A stretch of DNA of 64,000 nucleotides from Astropecten irregularis (lineage: Eukaryota; Echinodermata; Asteroidea; Paxillosida; Astropectinidae). A program made the translations under genes and the position numbers. Positions 10,707 to 21,447 of this stretch are shown piece after piece (positions within the stretch are counted from its first letter, which is position 1; every line of letters begins with the position of its first letter). The stretch spans positions 5,518,001 to 5,582,000 of the forward strand of contig OZ020248.1 of NCBI GenBank assembly GCA_963971285.1, in the 5' to 3' direction. The notes beneath the pieces are model-generated. The model was not told the DNA's origin. It saw only the letters and a list, made by a program, of their open reading frames with translations, and did no database searches.

Positions 10707-12689
10707 CTCTGCCGTACAGGCAGTTAATGATACATTAAGCTCACGCAGTTTTCTTACCATCATTAAGGCAAAAGTTACCACACGGAAAAATCAAAACTCG
10801 CCAATCGAGATGCGACGCGTCGCAGAGCTTTATGAAATCGGCCCCAGGCTCTGAAACTTACAGAGTTTCCACAATTTCTTTCTCTCATACCAATTAAGTA
10901 TTTACACTAGCTCCTCAGTTTGTAAAACGATACATCTCACACTCTCGTATTACATAGATATCATTCACTTCAACTGGCAGACTTTGTAGATAATTATATT
11001 GAGAGTGAGGTTACACAGTATACGTGCATAAATTATGATTTAAAGGTGCAGAGTGAAATTGAATTACAAATGTACCAATCAGCAGAAACAGTATAAATGT
11101 GATCACATCATGCAAAACGGTGTTTGTTAATCTCGCCCTGTTTACGGTACAGTGTGAAGAAATCGTACAAAATATTCACACCAAATTTACCGTGAATCCT
11201 CTATCATCTAATATGTACATTTTTTCTAAAGCGTGTTCTATTTGAGGCTTAGGCTTGGGCTTACAGCAATTCATGTCAAAAATCACTATAGCCCAGATGT
11301 CCATACCAAAGACGTTATTTTTTTTTACTAATGAAAACAATAGCTTTCGCGGCCCAAGAGCGGTACTAAATAGTGTCACTTGTCCGTTGAAGCATGGAGG
11401 CATAAAAAGAATACCTTCATGGTTGAACAGACCTTCCCAAGCAGGGATTTGATAAACAGGCGATTTCAAATCATGAGTGCGCCCCCAAGAGTTTGGGACG
11501 CACTATTTGGAATCAACAGTATTGGTACGATAAAGATATATGGTATTAGAGAGTAAGGCTTACAAACAGCATTATCATAAACCAACTCCGAATTGTGAAA
11601 CAGTCCTTCATCTTTTGTGGCTGTGAGTAGGCCTATGCATTTTCAGTATTGCATTCTTCTTTTACACCAGATTGTCATTCTCATCCCTTTGACGTATTTT
11701 CCTGCCTATGTCTGACCCCATTCACTCCATCACCAACTTCTTTCACGTAGAGGTGCCAATCCAAACTTATTTATAGCATCACACGCTGAATGCTATGTCT
11801 TCAGCTGTAATTCTTCCTCACCGTGTCTACGACTGCTGCTCTCCCCTTCCAAACCTATCACGCTCTCCACCTCTCTCTATTTCGTTCAGCACACTTCTTC
11901 TCATTCACATCACACGTGTATCTTTCGTCACGCTACATCAAATGATTATTTTGTTTTGACCCTGTGAAAAACAAGTGAGTTGTACTGGGATTTAGTCCTC
12001 ACCGGCCCATCCTCCTGGCCATGGGCCTTCTTAGCAACGACGGAGATCTGTAATCAGTATGCATTACCCGAGGATATATCAAGAAATCTTGGAGGAGATG
12101 TTAAATCCCCCCCCCCCCCATGTAGCCGCATGCAAAGACTCGTTTGACGTAAGCACGTCCCAAAACTGAAAGGTAAAGGACTGCATGGTGGAAACACGGA
12201 GTCCTACGGGGGAACGAAAGCTATCGCAGAAGAGCTCTAGCTTTCGAGGTTGGTTGTGCAGAGCGCGCACTGGTTAAACATTGCCGATAGCCTGCTATAA
12301 TGGGTACATGACGCGCGTCGGTTATTGTTTGTATACGAATAACAACGTGTTCTCCCTCGTGTTAGGTCTCAAAATCCACCCCACATCGGGTGCATGCTCG
12401 AAATAGCGCCAAATGTGTCTTCAGTATAGCAGAAACTGTGTGTTGTATGAGCGCTGCCATGTTGAAAATCACATGATATTACAAAAACGGCTGCGATTTT
12501 GCCGCCAAAAGATTAAAATGGGAATAGTTCAATCTACGTAGCGCTCTTTTTTCAAAAGATCAATGTACTTCGGAAAAGCCACTCGTGATTTTAAAGTGAA
12601 AATGATAAAAATATTAGGTTAAAACTAAGGTCGGGTAATTATAAACCTAGTTTGGAAATTGGTCCAAATTTACGATAGTCTTGAGTTTC
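10707..12689. other. Intergenic, no gene seen
   Basis: Downstream of the minus-strand GPCR. Poly(C) at 12108-12118 and TAGGCCTA at 11628 are the only notable features. No clear polyadenylation signal was identified for the GPCR. Confidence 0.45.
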
Positions 12690-12780
12690 AACATCCTGGG
12701 TTGTATAGCCCAGGGCTTAGCCTTGGGTTCTATAGCCCAGGGCTTAGCCTTGGGGATAGCCCAGGGCTGGGGTTGGGGAA
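12690..12780. repeat. Short GC-rich direct repeats beside the GPCR stop codon
   Basis: Three imperfect copies of TATAGCCCAGGGCTTAGCCT lie just downstream of the GPCR stop in the likely 3' UTR. Each contains the palindrome AGCCCAGGGCT-like core, so RNA hairpins are possible. Confidence 0.7.
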
Positions 12781-12806
12781 GCCTAATGGTGGGGGCTCTA
12801 TAGGGC

Positions 12807-13527
12807 TTAGAGCTTGCGTGCCCTGGTCAGGACAGACGTGAAGGAATTTCGCTGGTGTCCGGACGATGCCGTAGTCCGCGCGGTCTCATCCAGGCAGCCC
12901 TTGAAGCCTACTTCTATTGGAATGAACTTTTTCTTGCGATGTTTGCCAGCGCCCAGACACGAGCACGACTTCTTCAGGTTCGCCCTAAAATTCTGGCTGA
13001 AGAAGGAGTAGAGGAGCGGGTTGAGGCAGGAGTTCAGATAGATGGCTACCCGACAGACGATGCCGAGGTAGAAAGACACTGTGTGATTCATGACGATGGT
13101 CGGAGTGCAGTTTATCAGGACTAAGACGTGCCAGGGTAGCATGCAGACGGCGAAGGCAAGGACCAGGACGTGCGCCATGCGGGCTACCTTACGGCGTGAC
13201 GCCTGCTGGCGTTGCAGCCCACCGGCGCCGAATTCCGGTTCCTCACTCCCGGCCCTGGTGAACTGGGCGCTCCGCTGGAGGGTCTTGGCCATCCGGACGT
13301 AGCAGACGGACACCACGGACAGAGGCAAGCAGTAGAAGAGAAAGAAGATGCTGCCTTTGAAGGCCCTCATGGCTTCGTATGATGGCCAGCTCTCAGTGCA
13401 GATAGTGGTAACTTCATCGTGTGAATAGATGAGGGTGATTGTGTCTGCTGCTAGGGCGAACGGTAGTTGAGTGGCCAAGGCTACTACCCATACGGCTGCG
13501 ATCGTCACAATAGCTTGTGCTTTGCTT
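12807..13527 (-). CDS. Peptide-type rhodopsin GPCR, exon 2 (TM4 to C-terminus)
   Basis: This is the second coding exon of a class A GPCR and it joins the exon at 21448-21959. On the minus strand it starts after the acceptor TAATACAG with one base that completes an Arg codon, followed by SKAQAIVTIAAVWVVALA (TM4). It encodes residues 172-410. Cys214 in loop 2 would pair with Cys132 of TM3. TM5 is near residues 229-249. A basic third loop (RQQASRRKVARMAH) leads into TM6 with CMLPW (299-303), a variant of CWxP. TM7 has NSCLNPLLY, an intact NPxxY. The tail KKSCSCLG is a plausible palmitoylation site, and the stop is TAA at 12807-12809. Family knowledge: such receptors sit in the plasma membrane and signal through G proteins. 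The sequence resembles peptide receptors of the galanin/allatostatin/TRH type, but the ligand cannot be assigned by reading. Codon use is GC-rich compared with the surroundings. Confidence 0.93.
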
Positions 13528-13577
13528 CTGTATTAGGAAATTTCAAGGAGGAAAAAACAAACTCCGTTCAAAAACAA

Positions 13578-13712
13578 CAATGAAGTAAAACAACAGCAAC
13601 ACTACAACACTTACAGCAACGACATCCGCAGCAACAGCAACATCAGCAGCAACAACATCAGCACCAGCAACAGCAACACCATGAGCAACAGCAACTGCTC
13701 GCAGCATCAGCA
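13578..13712. repeat. CAG/CAA-rich low-complexity stretch in the GPCR intron
   Basis: Imperfect trinucleotide-like runs of CAGCAA, CATCAG and CACCAG occupy about 135 bp, starting about 50 bp upstream of the exon-2 acceptor. In the direction of transcription (minus strand) the stretch reads CTG/TTG-rich. It is not coding on the gene strand. Confidence 0.8.
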
Positions 13713-14663
13713 ACATAGATCCTCTACCACTACCATTGGCGGTTGACCAATAGCTGGTATAGGTTATTTGTGAAGATTATTATGGAGACACGTTAGCATC
13801 TAAAAGTGGACAATATTAATTTAAGTCATGAATTAAAAGCTTACTTAATCAGAACCGAAATCAAAGACTTAAAAAAAACTTACTTTCCAAGAATGTTTTG
13901 TATGAAAAATTAATGAACCTAAAGAATCTGCTGCGACCGAATCATAATCGACAAGTTATGCAAGATTTCATTTTGAAATACACTTATCGTGAAGTCTAGG
14001 GCAATTCCCTAACCTCAATGCTTATCAAATTGCAGGCATAAATGAGGAATAACGATGATGGTGATAGTAATTGTATGGAATGTCATAGTCTTTTCCTTCT
14101 TCTATGGTCATAAGCGTGCAAATTGTCCCCTGCTGTACCAACGTTTGAGTACGTTTCGATTCTAGCAGGATCTGTATCGATATAAAAGATCCTGCTATAA
14201 TAGGATTGAAACGTCAGGCCCTCCTGTAACTCCAAATGTTTTCAGAAAGATCCAGGATCGAAACGCCTAATTCTGTAAATCCTACAATTCAAAGCATTTT
14301 ATAAATTTCAGGTCATTATTTTGGCCGATGACCAGTTTGCAGCAGCAGTTTATTACTCGTATTGTCCATGTATTTTCATTACAACTGCGAACGAAAATAC
14401 CGACTGGTTGTGCTGCTGGCGTTCTGTATCCTTGGTATCGTAGGAAAATGAGCATCGAAATTAATACCACGGGGGAAATCATGAAACAAGACGCTCTACG
14501 AATCATGTTTTGTAAGAATATTTATCCCGTATCGCGTATTAAGAGTGTTCAGCAGAGCAAAGAAACGAACTTTTTTTCGCAGAAAAGTTGCAAAACGTAA
14601 CGACTGTAGAGTTTCTTTTCACTAACTTGTGAGTTTTTCTTAGCTAAATATATTCCTCTGTGC

Positions 14664-15551
14664 CAGCGGCGTAGCTACGGGGGGGCCTGGGGGGGGCACG
14701 TGCCCCCCCACAAATTCGGCGTGCCCCCCCAGGTGCCCCCCCCCCCCCCACAAAAAATCTTAGGTATAGAAAAAAATTAAGCGTTATCTGTAGGGTACGA
14801 TAGCTATAAAGGAAATAAACAACTTAACAGCTTCTACTGTTCCAAAATAATATTTTTGACTTTCAGCAAATGTTCCTGAGTCCTTAAAACCCTACAGTGA
14901 AGAAATCTGTGCAACATTTCAGTGTAAAAATGCAATTTTCTTACGCGCTTACGGTTGCGAACTTCAAAACAGCCCATCTGTTATTTTGTCTGGTTTTGCT
15001 AGTTATAGTCTGGTCCCCAGGGTGAATTTCTCCCGCTCAAGAGTGTTGGATTAAAAAGAAATAATGAAGTAATAATATAAATAAATGAATAAATTTATCG
15101 GAACAATTGCTTCCAAAATAAGGCTCAGATTGCACCAGAGAATATCTAGGACCCCTGAGCTTCCAGGGCCCTTAAGCGGGCCCTGGACCCCGGCCGCAAG
15201 GCCTTCGCGCTTATCCATGATTTTCCAGGGAGCCTGGAAATAAAATACGCCAATTCAATAGCGACGGGTGCGTTTCGGGGAGATCAAAGCTAGCTAATTT
15301 TGTCTTCCCCCTCTTTTTCTGCTCTTTTGGGGTCTTTCTGTTTCCCTTTTTTTCTGGTTTTTTTTTTTTTTTTTTTTTTTGCTTGAAGAAAAGGTTGCCC
15401 CACGCCCGCTGGATCCAGCCCCCCCCCCCCCCCCCCCGCATTTCTCATATTTTGCAAATCTCCAGTTTTGAAAAAATTCCGGGTGCCCCCCCACAATATT
15501 CCAAGGCCCCCCCAGTGCCCCCCTGCTGAAAAAATCCTAGCTACGCCGCTG
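14664..15551. mobile_element. Non-autonomous hAT-type element with 8-bp target duplication
   Basis: Ends are CAGCGGCGTAGCTACG and CTAGCTACGCCGCTG. Both are flanked by a perfect CTCTGTGC duplication (14656-14663 and 15552-15559), the length made by hAT transposases. The interior has long G/C and T homopolymers at both ends, plus sequence related to 46977-47757 in reverse. No transposase reading frame was seen. Confidence 0.9.
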
Positions 15552-15936
15552 CTCTGTGCATGAAGATTTTAATAGTCACTGTACTTTTTTAAGTTCCAAA
15601 GTTCTATCGTGGTTGCCCCGGATGAGCATTTCAACATTACTGGGCGATGTACCATTTAATTTAGTGTGTAACTATATAGGCTTTGTAATTATAGGATTGT
15701 ATGATTATTTGAAAACCACGCACACTGCTGGAATTGACCGTTACGGTAATGTCACATTGTCGCATCATGACGCCACCACTATCTTGAAATGAAAATAATG
15801 ATAAATTGCAACCTTTTTACAAAGCATTGGAACTACGCTGAAACGCGAAGTAATACTGTCCATGAATTTACCTGAAGCGTGTGTTGTTTCGGTAGAAACT
15901 TCCGATTTGAATATTTCAAATTCAGTCAGTTTCCCT

Positions 15937-16206
15937 TGTGGTTATTTGATGATTATTATTAATTAAAAAGCCGTACGTATCCTCTTTGAGTGATTCCTCA
16001 TGTACCGTTTCCAGGTTGCAGCATTGCTGTGTGTATCGGTGAAAATCCCTGGGATATGGCGGTGTGTGCATGGTTTCATGGCTTCTGACTGCCAAACGAA
16101 CAAAGATAGTTGACTATTGGGACACCGCCAACATAGGGCTGGATAGCTTGGTAGAGCGCATGTACGTTGTTCAGGGGGTCGCCGGTTCGAATCCCGCTCG
16201 AGTCAA
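15937..16206 (+). mobile_element. tRNA-derived SINE-like unit with preceding tail
   Basis: A tail piece (CAGTCAGTTTCCCTTGTGG) is followed by the head (GCCGTACGTATCCTCTTTGAG region) and then a tRNA-like module with GGTAGAGCGC and box B GGTTCGAATCCCGCTCGAG. The order tail-head-tRNA implies a joint between adjacent units. Confidence 0.75.
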
Positions 16207-17114
16207 ATTTTGATTTCAATATTTCGAATAGGCCTATATTAATTTTGATTACCATTTTTTAGAAAAACCTTACGTCCTTGGGTCCTTGTGAATCCAAAAG
16301 AAGTCCATAATTATATAAATGTGTACAAATCAAGTCCCCCAAAGCAAAAAATTTTCCCTTTTTTTAAATCTCTAATTTTGCGCATGTATAGCAGAGGACA
16401 TACAACTGGTGCGTTCGTTCAACTTTCACGGGGCAGCCCTGACCTGGAATGGTCGTGTATACTGCACCAAACAAGCAAGACGGTGTGGACGAGATTGAAT
16501 TGTATCGACTCGTGGAAGCTAAACGAACGCGCCCTTAGAATGCGCGCGTTTTTGTTGCCTCTATACCAATCAGATTTTGAGATACTGTGTACGTTGTCTT
16601 CCCATCTTGTTATCAGCAAAATAAATATAACGAGTCAAAGAAACCAGATACTCCCTGCAGTGCATGGAGTTTAGGCTGTAAACTGAGAACCAAATTGTGA
16701 TTGGGGCGTAATAAAAAAGATTTGCTTTCTTTATTTTTCATTTTCCCTGATAAAAACCTCCCCAAAACTTTCACTTTGTTTGTTTTTTCATTGCAATAGA
16801 GCTGGCCGGGGGACCCAGGTTTTGCTAAATCTGACCCGATATGGAGGAAGTGCTCAAGGCGGATTTTGTCGCTGTTTGAAGTCGCAGTGTTTTTTTTATT
16901 TTGTGGACACAGTTTTATTAAGCCTATAGATTGGATTTTGGGTAGTTTTGTTTTTTTAGGATGGCCGGACGCAGAAACTTGATTTCAAACTTCAATTCCC
17001 ATAAGTTTCAGTGTAAAAATCTGTTTCAAACTACTATAAATAAAATATTTTCTTTACATGAAAGCCGAGCCGGTCAGCCTGTGTTTACAATGCGGTTTTG
17101 TGGGGGAAAAGTTA

Positions 17115-17131
17115 ATAATAATAATAATAAC
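17115..17131. repeat. Short AAT microsatellite
   Basis: Five to six copies of AAT occur in the GPCR intron. Confidence 0.8.
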
Positions 17132-17274
17132 TAGAAATTGTGTCTGTTGAAAACAGAACACAAGGCTTTTCCGTTTTATAGAAAAATCAACATAACCTTA
17201 TACACACAAAGACATTTTGATTAAGATCTTAAGTTTTATACTTTTGAAGTATGCACCTTTAATCATACACTCAC

Positions 17275-17645
17275 GTGACTTGGTCATATTTCTGTCACAA
17301 AGAAAGACCTTGCCTAACATTGACTTTTGGCGAAAGAATCATGATCATAGCCCTTACAACTTTTAAATCAGAAGCTACTTCCTGTTTGACCGGAAGTAGA
17401 GGTCGTAGAGGTCAAGCAATGTATCACAAATGCAAGACCTTGCCTAACATTGTCTATTGGTAAAAGAATAATGATCATACCTCTTACCACTTTTAAATAA
17501 GGAGCTACTTCCTGTTTGACCGGATGTAGACGTCACAGAGGTCAAGCAATGTGTCACAAAGAAAGACCTTGCCTAACATTGATATTTGGTGAAAGAATCA
17601 TGATCCTAGCTCTTACCACTTTTAAATGAGGAGCTACTTCCTGTT
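17275..17645. repeat. ~130-bp tandem repeat, nearly three copies
   Basis: AGACCTTGCCTAACATTG recurs at 17305, 17435 and 17564, giving periods of 130 and 129. Each unit includes GAGCTACTTCCTGTTTG and GGTCAAGCAATGT. The copies differ by scattered substitutions. Confidence 0.9.
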
Positions 17646-17826
17646 TGCCCTGTACAAGTCAATGGGCTATAGCGTGAAAACTATTTAAACAATCATAAAA
17701 AATAAAGAAATGACGCTGTCTTGACGTAACTTCATAATTACAATCCCGAACCTCCAATTCACCAATGTACCAATTTTCAAGGCCATCGGCCGTTCCTAAT
17801 ATGTGTTATAAAAATCGCATTTTTTA

Positions 17827-18148
17827 TGACGTCATGATGACGTCACTGAATTTTTGTCTTTACAGTGTTCATCTATGGTGTATGCTGAAGAATTATCAAA
17901 AAGAAATTCAAAGATATCTTGTTTCGTTTACTAGATATCGTTAAAAGAACTTTAATGACCCAAAATTTCAATAAATCATAAAAAATCAGGGAATGACGTC
18001 ATGATGACGTCATTGCAATTTTTCGATATAACACTTCCCGACTTAGATACATACCAAGTTTCAACTCAATCGGACCAAGGGTTCGTTCATAATTGATGTC
18101 TGGAGTTTGCCCCTTTAAGACACTGTCACGTGACACCTGATGACGTCA
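17827..18148. promoter_or_regulatory. Cluster of five perfect CRE/ATF octamers
   Basis: TGACGTCA occurs at 17827, 17838, 17994, 18005 and 18141. Two pairs are spaced 11 bp apart. The octamer is the consensus CREB/ATF site. The cluster lies in a repeat-like stretch of the GPCR intron that ends in an (AGA)n tail, so it could simply be a feature of a retroelement 3' region. Confidence 0.5.
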
Positions 18149-18266
18149 TGATGACGAAAAGTTTCGGCACACATTGACCCTATGGGGACTTTGTTTTGAC
18201 CAAGTTTGGTTAAAATCAGCAGTGCCACCGAGAATGCACATGTGCAAAGTCTATAGAAATTCCAAC

Positions 18267-18302
18267 GACAAGAAGAAGAAGAAGAAGAAGAAGAAGAAGA
18301 CG
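18267..18302. repeat. (AGA)n microsatellite, possible retroelement tail
   Basis: About 11 AGA triplets are followed by an A-rich tract and two copies of a ~50-bp unit (AATCAGAACAAAAACAATACC). Simple 3' repeats of this type often end LINE or SINE copies. Confidence 0.65.
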
Positions 18303-18927
18303 AAAGTAAAAAAAAAATCAGAACAAAAACAATACCTTTTCCATTGAATATGGAAAAGCCAAAAAAAAAAAAATCAGAACAAAAACAATACCTTATCCGT
18401 TGAACACGGAAAAGCCAATAATGGGAATTTGTAAAGCGCACATATCCACCTAATGAAAGGCGCTCAAGGCGCTAGATACACTGAGGAATAACAACAACAG
18501 AATATAAATATAAATCCAATACTAAACACGTACAAAAATAGGTATTACATACAAAACATAACAAAATTAATGAAAACACTAATTGAATTGGGAACAATAC
18601 AGACTATACATACTAAGTTGAAAGGGAACAATACACATTGTGTACATACTTTGACACTATACACAGTGTCCCGATCACCATGTATTGTGTAAAAATATGT
18701 GGGTGTTGCATTATTGTATTGTATTGTCAAGTTTGTTTACTCCTCAAAACTTGCTAATTTTACACACGGCTGTCCTGTCTAACTCATTGTAATAAAAAAA
18801 GGATGTTTTTGTGATAGTTTAAACTGGGTTTTGACACCAAGTCGTAAGTTATTTTGATTGGTATAAAATGTACTAAATCTTTAACAATAATGCATAGATA
18901 AACGATGTCTTCCGTTGGGGTACATCT

Positions 18928-19292
18928 TTAAAGGTATACTATCATACTTTGGTAGCATACCGAAACAGAAATCTTCACAGATTTACCTATAACTTACAGG
19001 GTATAAAGATGGTGATAGGAGAAACATCTGACTGTTTCTGCCTGAAATGCTGTATTTATCCAGAAAAGAGTAAAACTAATTGACCAAAAATTATTTTGAT
19101 CTTCGGAAGATCAACAATCCTGTGAAATTTCTTTTTAAAAAATACCGTGAGCGTTAAGTTCACTGCTTCCTCACAGAGTGGGCACCATTATGGGACTGGG
19201 AATTTCATAGATGACTGTAATTGTATCTTCCTTGATATTTTTGTCCATGAATCCGCATTTTTACAAAAACCAAAGTATGATATTACTTTTAA
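18928..19292 (-). mobile_element. TTAA MITE, subfamily A
   Basis: Ends are TTAAAGGTATACTATCATAC and CAAAGTATGATATTACTTTT followed by AA. The central hairpin has changed to GATCTTCGGAAGATC, which remains palindromic. Confidence 0.85.
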
Positions 19293-19649
19293 ATGGGATC
19301 GCAATACTACAAAACGGTTTCCATGAAATTTCTTCTGCCACACAAATATTGTTTAGTTTTTCTTAGCAACAATTTTGGTTGGTTGAAATTGCTAACATGC
19401 TGAGTTACAAAAATGGCCAGCCATGTTGCAGCATCATTTTGAAAGGAAAAGGTTATTCATCGCAGATAAGGAAAACAAAGTGGTCAAAGTCACGCGATGT
19501 GCAGCATTTTGCCATTTTCAAGCTGTTATTTAAACCCCTTTCCATGCACCCTGGGTCTTGCGTACAGTTGCGTAGCGTTGCGTAGCGACTACGCTGCCAT
19601 ACGTTGTTGGTCTACGGTGGCTTATGTACAAATACGCCAAGGACGCAAG

Positions 19650-19973
19650 CAGGCGCGGTTCTAGAGCCAAAATTTTTTGTGGGGGGCTAGAAGAGCCATT
19701 ATTATTATTTTTTTTTTTGGGGGGGGGCTAGAAGACCCAATATTTTGGGTTCTTCTAACACTCGCTTCTGCTATGTCTTATAAGGGGTCGAAAAACATGC
19801 ACATTTTAGGCCACACAACGCGTTTTTTATGTATTTGGCGCTTATTAACTGAATAAATCCAGTATTTTCAAGAATTTTTTTTTCACTTGCATTTTTTTGG
19901 GGGGGACTAGACAAAAAGGTTTTTTTGGGGGGCTACAGCCCCCCCCCCTAGCCCCCCCGTAGAACCGCGCCTG
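19650..19973 (+). mobile_element. Non-autonomous hAT-type element (324 bp) with 8-bp duplication
   Basis: Inverted ends CAGGCGCGGTTCTA and TAGAACCGCGCCTG are flanked by perfect GACGCAAG duplications (19642-19649 and 19974-19981). A sister copy in reverse orientation is nested at 41647-41980, and a degraded one is at 59091-59230. Confidence 0.92.
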
Positions 19974-20410
19974 GACGCAAGAGTACGCGAGATGCATGGA
20001 CGCACAAAATAAACATGTTTAAATTTTTCACGAAGGCCTACTCGCGTAAAGCACTGGAGGCCGGAAGTACGCAGTTAGTGCGCTACTATGCCTGCAATCT
20101 ACACGTATGTACGCAAATGATTAGTGTTCCGGTGCCCATGCCGGTGCCCAACCATACGCTCTTGCACTACCCACAACTTAACTACGCAGGCCCAGTGCAA
20201 GTACCTTGAGTACGCAGCCTTATTTCGGCGTACACGATACGCCGCACTTTGCAACCCTACGGAGGCCCGGTTGAAAGGGACATAATACCAATCATTGTTG
20301 TTAATGATTTTGCGTCAGGGGATAGATTCGTGCAAATTATGATTACCCTTCACCGACACAGACCCCTATCAGCACTGCTTTTGAGTGTACATTAAACAAA
20401 TCATGCTCTG

Positions 20411-20480
20411 ACTCAAGTGGGATTCGGGCCTGCGACTTCCTGCTTACAAGTGCAGATGTCATACCACTAGAGTGATTGGA
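20411..20480 (-). repeat. tRNA-like SINE fragment, second type
   Basis: On the minus strand, CTCTAGTGGTATGACATC resembles box A and GGCCCGAATCCCACTTG a degraded box B. It differs from the SINE at 49.7 kb and cannot fold as an intact tRNA. Confidence 0.5.
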
Positions 20481-20626
20481 CCTTCGAGCTAACTGATGTC
20501 AGCAGGTTATTTTCAAGTGCATTCAGTAGCATGCACTAAGTATGCATTTGCTGAAAAACGTTGGTGAAGGGCAAGCCTAATTTGCACAATAAATCATTGA
20601 ACTACTCACTCGGATGAAAATGTCCA

Positions 20627-20854
20627 TTAAAGGTAAATTATCATACTTTAATCTTTTCACCGTTATTTTTTTTATCTTTTAAAGATCAAACATAGTTTCG
20701 GTCGTTGCTTTTACTAATTTCTAGATAAATACACTATTTCAGACGGAACAATCTTAACGGTATGTTTCTACCATCGCCATATTTATACCTTGTAAGTTTA
20801 GGTACATCTGTGAACATTTCATTTTGGTTTCCTACCAAAGTATGACCGTGCCCC
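20627..20854 (+). mobile_element. TTAA MITE, subfamily A, internally deleted
   Basis: The left end is TTAAAGGTAAATTATCATAC and the right end CTACCAAAGTATGACC. The first interior half (ATTCATGGG to CACTTTTTG) is missing, leaving about 228 bp. Confidence 0.8.
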
Positions 20855-20896
20855 AAAGTAACTACTTCGAGGTTTAATCGTCAGGTGCAGAACATA

Positions 20897-21016
20897 GGCA
20901 GTGTCCCAAATCTTTGGTTGCGGTCGCAAATAACACACAAGTCTATGGAAGTGGCTAGTGGCGTAGGTGCGTACGTGTGTAATTTCCAGCCGCAGCCAGA
21001 GATTTGAGACACGGCC
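20897..21016. mobile_element. Short MITE, second copy of the AGGCCGTGTCC family
   Basis: Ends are GGCAGTGTCCCAAATC and GATTTGAGACACGGCC. The interior keeps GGTTGCGGTCGCAAATAACA, related to 4725-4859. Confidence 0.65.
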
Positions 21017-21232
21017 TTATTATACAGATTTGGGTTTTTTCTGTCACACACATCATCAAATACCAGCTACCAGTGGCGTCTTTGTTTTAGAATGTTTGGA
21101 TTCTTATTGAACCGGGCAGCGGACGTAGTTCTAGCAAGTGTCTAGTCTATATCTTATTATGTGGTTCGGTTTGCGAAAATGCACGAATCGTTCGTAAATT
21201 CGCACTTCTTATTTCGTTCGCACTTCTCGTAA

Positions 21233-21277
21233 GGTCTCAACGTTTCGACTAACCTGCTTTAGTCATCATCAGGAGAC
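21233..21277 (-). ncRNA. Hammerhead-ribozyme-like motif, minus strand
   Basis: Read on the minus strand: GTCTC, CTGATGA, one extra T, stem II GACTAA/TTAGTC with loop AGCAGG, GAAA, CGTT, then GAGAC closing on GTCTC. CTGATGA and GAAAC..GTT are the conserved hammerhead boxes. Two caveats apply: one unpaired base between CTGATGA and stem II, and a helix III reduced to the self-complementary ACGT, so any activity would need a dimer. Confidence 0.5.
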
Positions 21278-21323
21278 GGTCTCCTGATGATGACTAGAGC
21301 AGCCTAGTCGAAATGTTGAGACC
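21278..21323 (+). ncRNA. Hammerhead-ribozyme-like motif, plus strand
   Basis: GGTCTC, CTGATGA, one extra T, stem II GACTAG/CTAGTC with loop AGCAGC, GAAA, TGTT, GAGACC. It is the mirror partner of the minus-strand motif. The change of C to T after GAAA weakens the self-complementary helix III. Confidence 0.45.
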
Positions 21324-21447
21324 TTACGAAAAGTGCGAACGAAATATGAAGTGCGAAAGTACGAACGATTCTTGGTGTTTCCGCAAACCGATCCACATAC
21401 CAATCGTCACCATGCATGTAAAGGCTCGAACTTTTCATACATCTTAC

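Larger units (their letters stand above)
21159..21398. repeat. 240-bp palindromic foldback with central hammerhead-like cores
   Basis: The left arm begins ATGTGGTTCGGTTTGCG and the right arm ends CGCAAACCGATCCACAT. Both arms contain CGTTCG and AAGTGCGAACGAAAT-type matches, so the whole block can fold into one hairpin. The axis lies at 21277/21278 between GGAGAC and GGTCTCC. The element ends 49 bp inside the GPCR intron from the donor site. Confidence 0.9.
13528..21447 (-). other. 7.9-kb phase-2 intron of the two-exon GPCR
   Basis: The intron is bounded by GTAAG at the 5' end (minus strand, 21447) and TAATACAG at the 3' end (13528). It holds a CAG/CAA-rich stretch close to the acceptor, two hAT-type elements, two TTAA MITEs, a SINE, a ~130-bp tandem repeat, a cluster of CRE octamers, and a palindrome with hammerhead-like cores that ends only 49 bp inside the donor. 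I saw no convincing additional exon. Peptide-GPCR genes often have an intron just after TM3, as here. Confidence 0.85.

Noticed and set aside
10428-10854. Overlapping repeat-protein frames on both strands
   Set aside because: They are forced open by a 12-bp tandem repeat, which is a multiple of three. No gene features flank them.
16288-16674. 128-codon open frame
   Set aside because: No family motif, no splice context and a competing frame on the other strand. Composition is not convincing.
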